In this document: in pieces, positions 5,272 through 6,943 of the stretch | How positions within the stretch are numbered: position 1 is the first letter of the stretch | How the letters are laid out: each line of letters begins with the position of its first letter | Source of the DNA: Bacteroidales bacterium | GTDB lineage: Bacteria > Bacteroidota > Bacteroidia > Bacteroidales > UBA932 | DNA length: 6,943 nucleotides | Direction: 5' to 3' | Assembly (NCBI GenBank): GCA_009784635.1 | Contig: WRBG01000105.1 | Coordinates: 1-6,943 of the forward strand | Notes under the pieces: generated by a model | Database searches by the model: none | The model's input: only the letters and a program-made list of their open reading frames with translations | Told to the model about the DNA's origin: nothing | Translations under genes and position numbers: made by a program

Positions 5272-6943
5272 ATGACCAAAAAAGCAAATCACTGGAATCG
5301 GCGGCAGTTTTTGGGAACTTCGGCGCTTGGGGTAGCGGGATTAACCATCTTGCCGAGCTTTACCATAGACAAAGGTACGATGGGGCATCCTAAGCCATCA
5401 AAACTCGACAAACTATTGAAAGATAGCTCTTATGTATATAAAGAAATGACCCACGATGTATCTGAATGTGCAGAGACCAGATGGTTAAACAAAAAGGTAG
5501 AAGGCTTTGTTACCATATATTCCGCAGGAGATTTGGAAAATGTAAGGGTCTTAGGGCGGGCTACTATGGCGCTGTCGCAGGATATGAAATATGAGGGGAA
5601 AAACTGCGTCTGTTTGACAGCCGATACAAAAATTGAAAATATTCAGCCCAGACCCGGCTGTAGCCTTGATATCGCGTTGCCTAAAGTAGACTTATCGGCC
5701 TACAATCGTATTTCGGCATGGATTTATCCACAAATGACTGGTTATCAAAATATTTATTTTCATTTTTCCTTTGGAAATACGGGGAGAACCCAGCTGCATG
5801 CTCCGAGTTTGGTTCCCAATACATGGAACCGCGTAACTTGGGAAATAGCCGACATAGAGCGCGACTCCGTGGAAAGGATGGGCGTTTCTCCCTATTTGCC
5901 GGGCTGTCCTCCGGAGGCTCTACCCATCATGAACATATATTTGGGAGAGATTCGGGCCGAAAAGGTCCAAGCGGACGACGACTGGGGGTGGGAACTCAAG
6001 GACAGAATCGCTTTTTGCCACAGCGGATACCTGCCCCATATGAAGAAAATTGCTATTGTTCAAAACGTAACGGGCAAAAACTTCCGCCTCTGTAACGAAT
6101 CGAATCGGGCAGTATATGAACGTGAAGTTAGGGAAGTGGTGAATGAATTTGGTACTTTTTATGAACTCGATTTTTCTGACTTTACTACCTGCGGGGAATA
6201 CTATCTACAAGTAGATAACCGTCAAACCAAGCCATTTGTCATTGACGAACAGGCCTTGGATGCGTCCGTTTGGAAAAGCATCAACTTCATGCGCCTGCTG
6301 AGGTGCGGAGAAGATGTCCCCGGAGTACACAGCGCCTGCCATTTGAATTGTAAAGTCATTCATCCCCAAACCCAAGCCACCGTTCCGAGTTTTGGAGGCT
6401 GGCACGATGCCGGCGACTTGTCTCAATTTGAAATCTGTACGGCAGAAATAGCGCAGGCGATGTTGGAATTGGCCCTTAGGGTAAAAAACAGAGATAAAAA
6501 GCTCTATGAACGCCTTGTAAAAGAGGGGAAAGTGGGCATTTCGTGGCTATTGAGGACTCGATTCGGAGATGGACACAGGGCCTTGGCCGTTACCCACAAT
6601 ATGTGGCGCGACAATGTCCTCCAGCCTAATAATGAGAGTATGATACGTGTGGCAGAAAACGGCCCTTTTGAGAACTTTTTGGCTTCTGCCGCCTGTGCGG
6701 TAGCTGCCGGAATCTACAAAGAAGAAGATGCCGTCTTTGCCGATTGGTGCCTGCGGGTTGCCGAAGAAGATTTTTATTTTGCCAAGAAAGGTTACGAACA
6801 GGGAATCTATACCGTGCGTTGGGGAACAAATGTAGACTCACAGGTTTGTGGTGCAGCTGCTTTGGCCGCAGCGGAACTGTATGCCTTGACCGGAAAAGAG
6901 GAATATGTACGGATTGGGGCCGAATGTGCCCAAACGATTCTAA
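5272..6943 (+). CDS. Glycoside hydrolase family 9 protein with Tat signal and N-terminal accessory domain (3' end cut off)
   Basis: An open frame of 557 codons runs off the window end without a stop. Residues 1-30 form a twin-arginine signal: RRQFLG at 10-15, then a mild hydrophobic stretch to about 30, with no lipobox Cys. Residues about 60-250 look like a beta-sandwich accessory module (WIYP at 150-153, TWNRVTWEI at 184-192, DWGWEL at 237-242), possibly carbohydrate-binding; I do not recognise a named family. Residues about 255-326 fit the cellulase N-terminal Ig-like domain (ending KPFVID), followed by the family 9 catalytic domain from about 330. GGWHDAGD (375-382) is the family's catalytic-base block, with Asp379 and Asp382. 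The proton-donor glutamate would lie beyond the window, so activity cannot be confirmed. Family 9 enzymes mostly cut beta-1,4-glucans; some act on other beta-glycans. The start is required to keep the signal. The 34-bp gap after the DivIC-like gene has no full promoter match; TAATTTTT at 5206-5213 is one base off. Confidence 0.9.
   Translation, partial: MTKKANHWNRRQFLGTSALGVAGLTILPSFTIDKGTMGHPKPSKLDKLLKDSSYVYKEMTHDVSECAETRWLNKKVEGFVTIYSAGDLENVRVLGRATMALSQDMKYEGKNCVCLTADTKIENIQPRPGCSLDIALPKVDLSAYNRISAWIYPQMTGYQNIYFHFSFGNTGRTQLHAPSLVPNTWNRVTWEIADIERDSVERMGVSPYLPGCPPEALPIMNIYLGEIRAEKVQADDDWGWELKDRIAFCHSGYLPHMKKIAIVQNVTGKNFRLCNESNRAVYEREVREVVNEFGTFYELDFSDFTTCGEYYLQVDNRQTKPFVIDEQALDASVWKSINFMRLLRCGEDVPGVHSACHLNCKVIHPQTQATVPSFGGWHDAGDLSQFEICTAEIAQAMLELALRVKNRDKKLYERLVKEGKVGISWLLRTRFGDGHRALAVTHNMWRDNVLQPNNESMIRVAENGPFENFLASAACAVAAGIYKEEDAVFADWCLRVAEEDFYFAKKGYEQGIYTVRWGTNVDSQVCGAAALAAAELYALTGKEEYVRIGAECAQTIL

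Noticed and set aside
5718..6095. Plus-strand frame of 125 codons
   Set aside because: It is nested out of frame in the family 9 hydrolase, whose own frame stays open with recognisable motifs on both sides, so no frameshift is needed.
6205..6841. Minus-strand frames at 6205-6426 and 6626-6841
   Set aside because: Antisense to the catalytic domain of the family 9 hydrolase, with no supporting motifs or start signals.

Overview
The window looks like chromosomal DNA of a member of the Bacteroidota. Three things point there. Perfect matches to the Bacteroidota promoter -7 box (TAnnTTTG) lie just upstream of the genes that need promoters. Start codons follow A-rich leaders with no Shine-Dalgarno sequence. 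The gene content is also typical: a membrane-bound LytTR regulator beside a LiaF-like membrane protein with VFGG repeats, a short DivIC/FtsB protein, and a twin-arginine-signal glycoside hydrolase. Base composition is in the mid-range by eye and nothing stands out as foreign. I cannot name a genus. No rRNA, tRNA, CRISPR array, insertion sequence or phage gene was seen.

Layout: five genes on the minus strand fill 26-4928 and two on the plus strand fill 4959-6943, diverging from a 30-bp gap at 4929-4958. Minus strand, in order of transcription: a sugar-phosphate-type nucleotidyltransferase (4928-4014) and a MATE-family exporter (4011-2674), separated by 2 bp and almost certainly one operon. After a 110-bp gap with its own promoter comes a second operon: a LiaF-like membrane protein (2563-1790), a membrane-anchored LytTR transcription factor (1790-981, start overlapping the previous stop as TAATG), and an EamA/DMT transporter (967-26). 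Plus strand: a DivIC/FtsB-type septum formation initiator (4959-5237) and, 34 bp later, a glycoside hydrolase family 9 protein with a Tat-type signal (5272 to the window end, cut off).

How the genes may work together: the LiaF-like/LytTR/EamA group reads as a small envelope-sensing module. A membrane transcription factor with no kinase or receiver domain is paired with a membrane partner and followed by a transporter that may be an output. The nucleotidyltransferase probably activates a sugar or related phosphate, but its link to the MATE exporter is positional only. The DivIC-like protein is a divisome component. The family 9 hydrolase next to it has no visible SusC/SusD neighbours here.

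Nothing in the window is a clearly new defence or mobile system. The points most worth a second look are the compact divergent promoter region, the membrane LytTR/LiaF-like pair with a possible operator and a His-rich linker, and the Tat-dependent family 9 enzyme beside a division gene.
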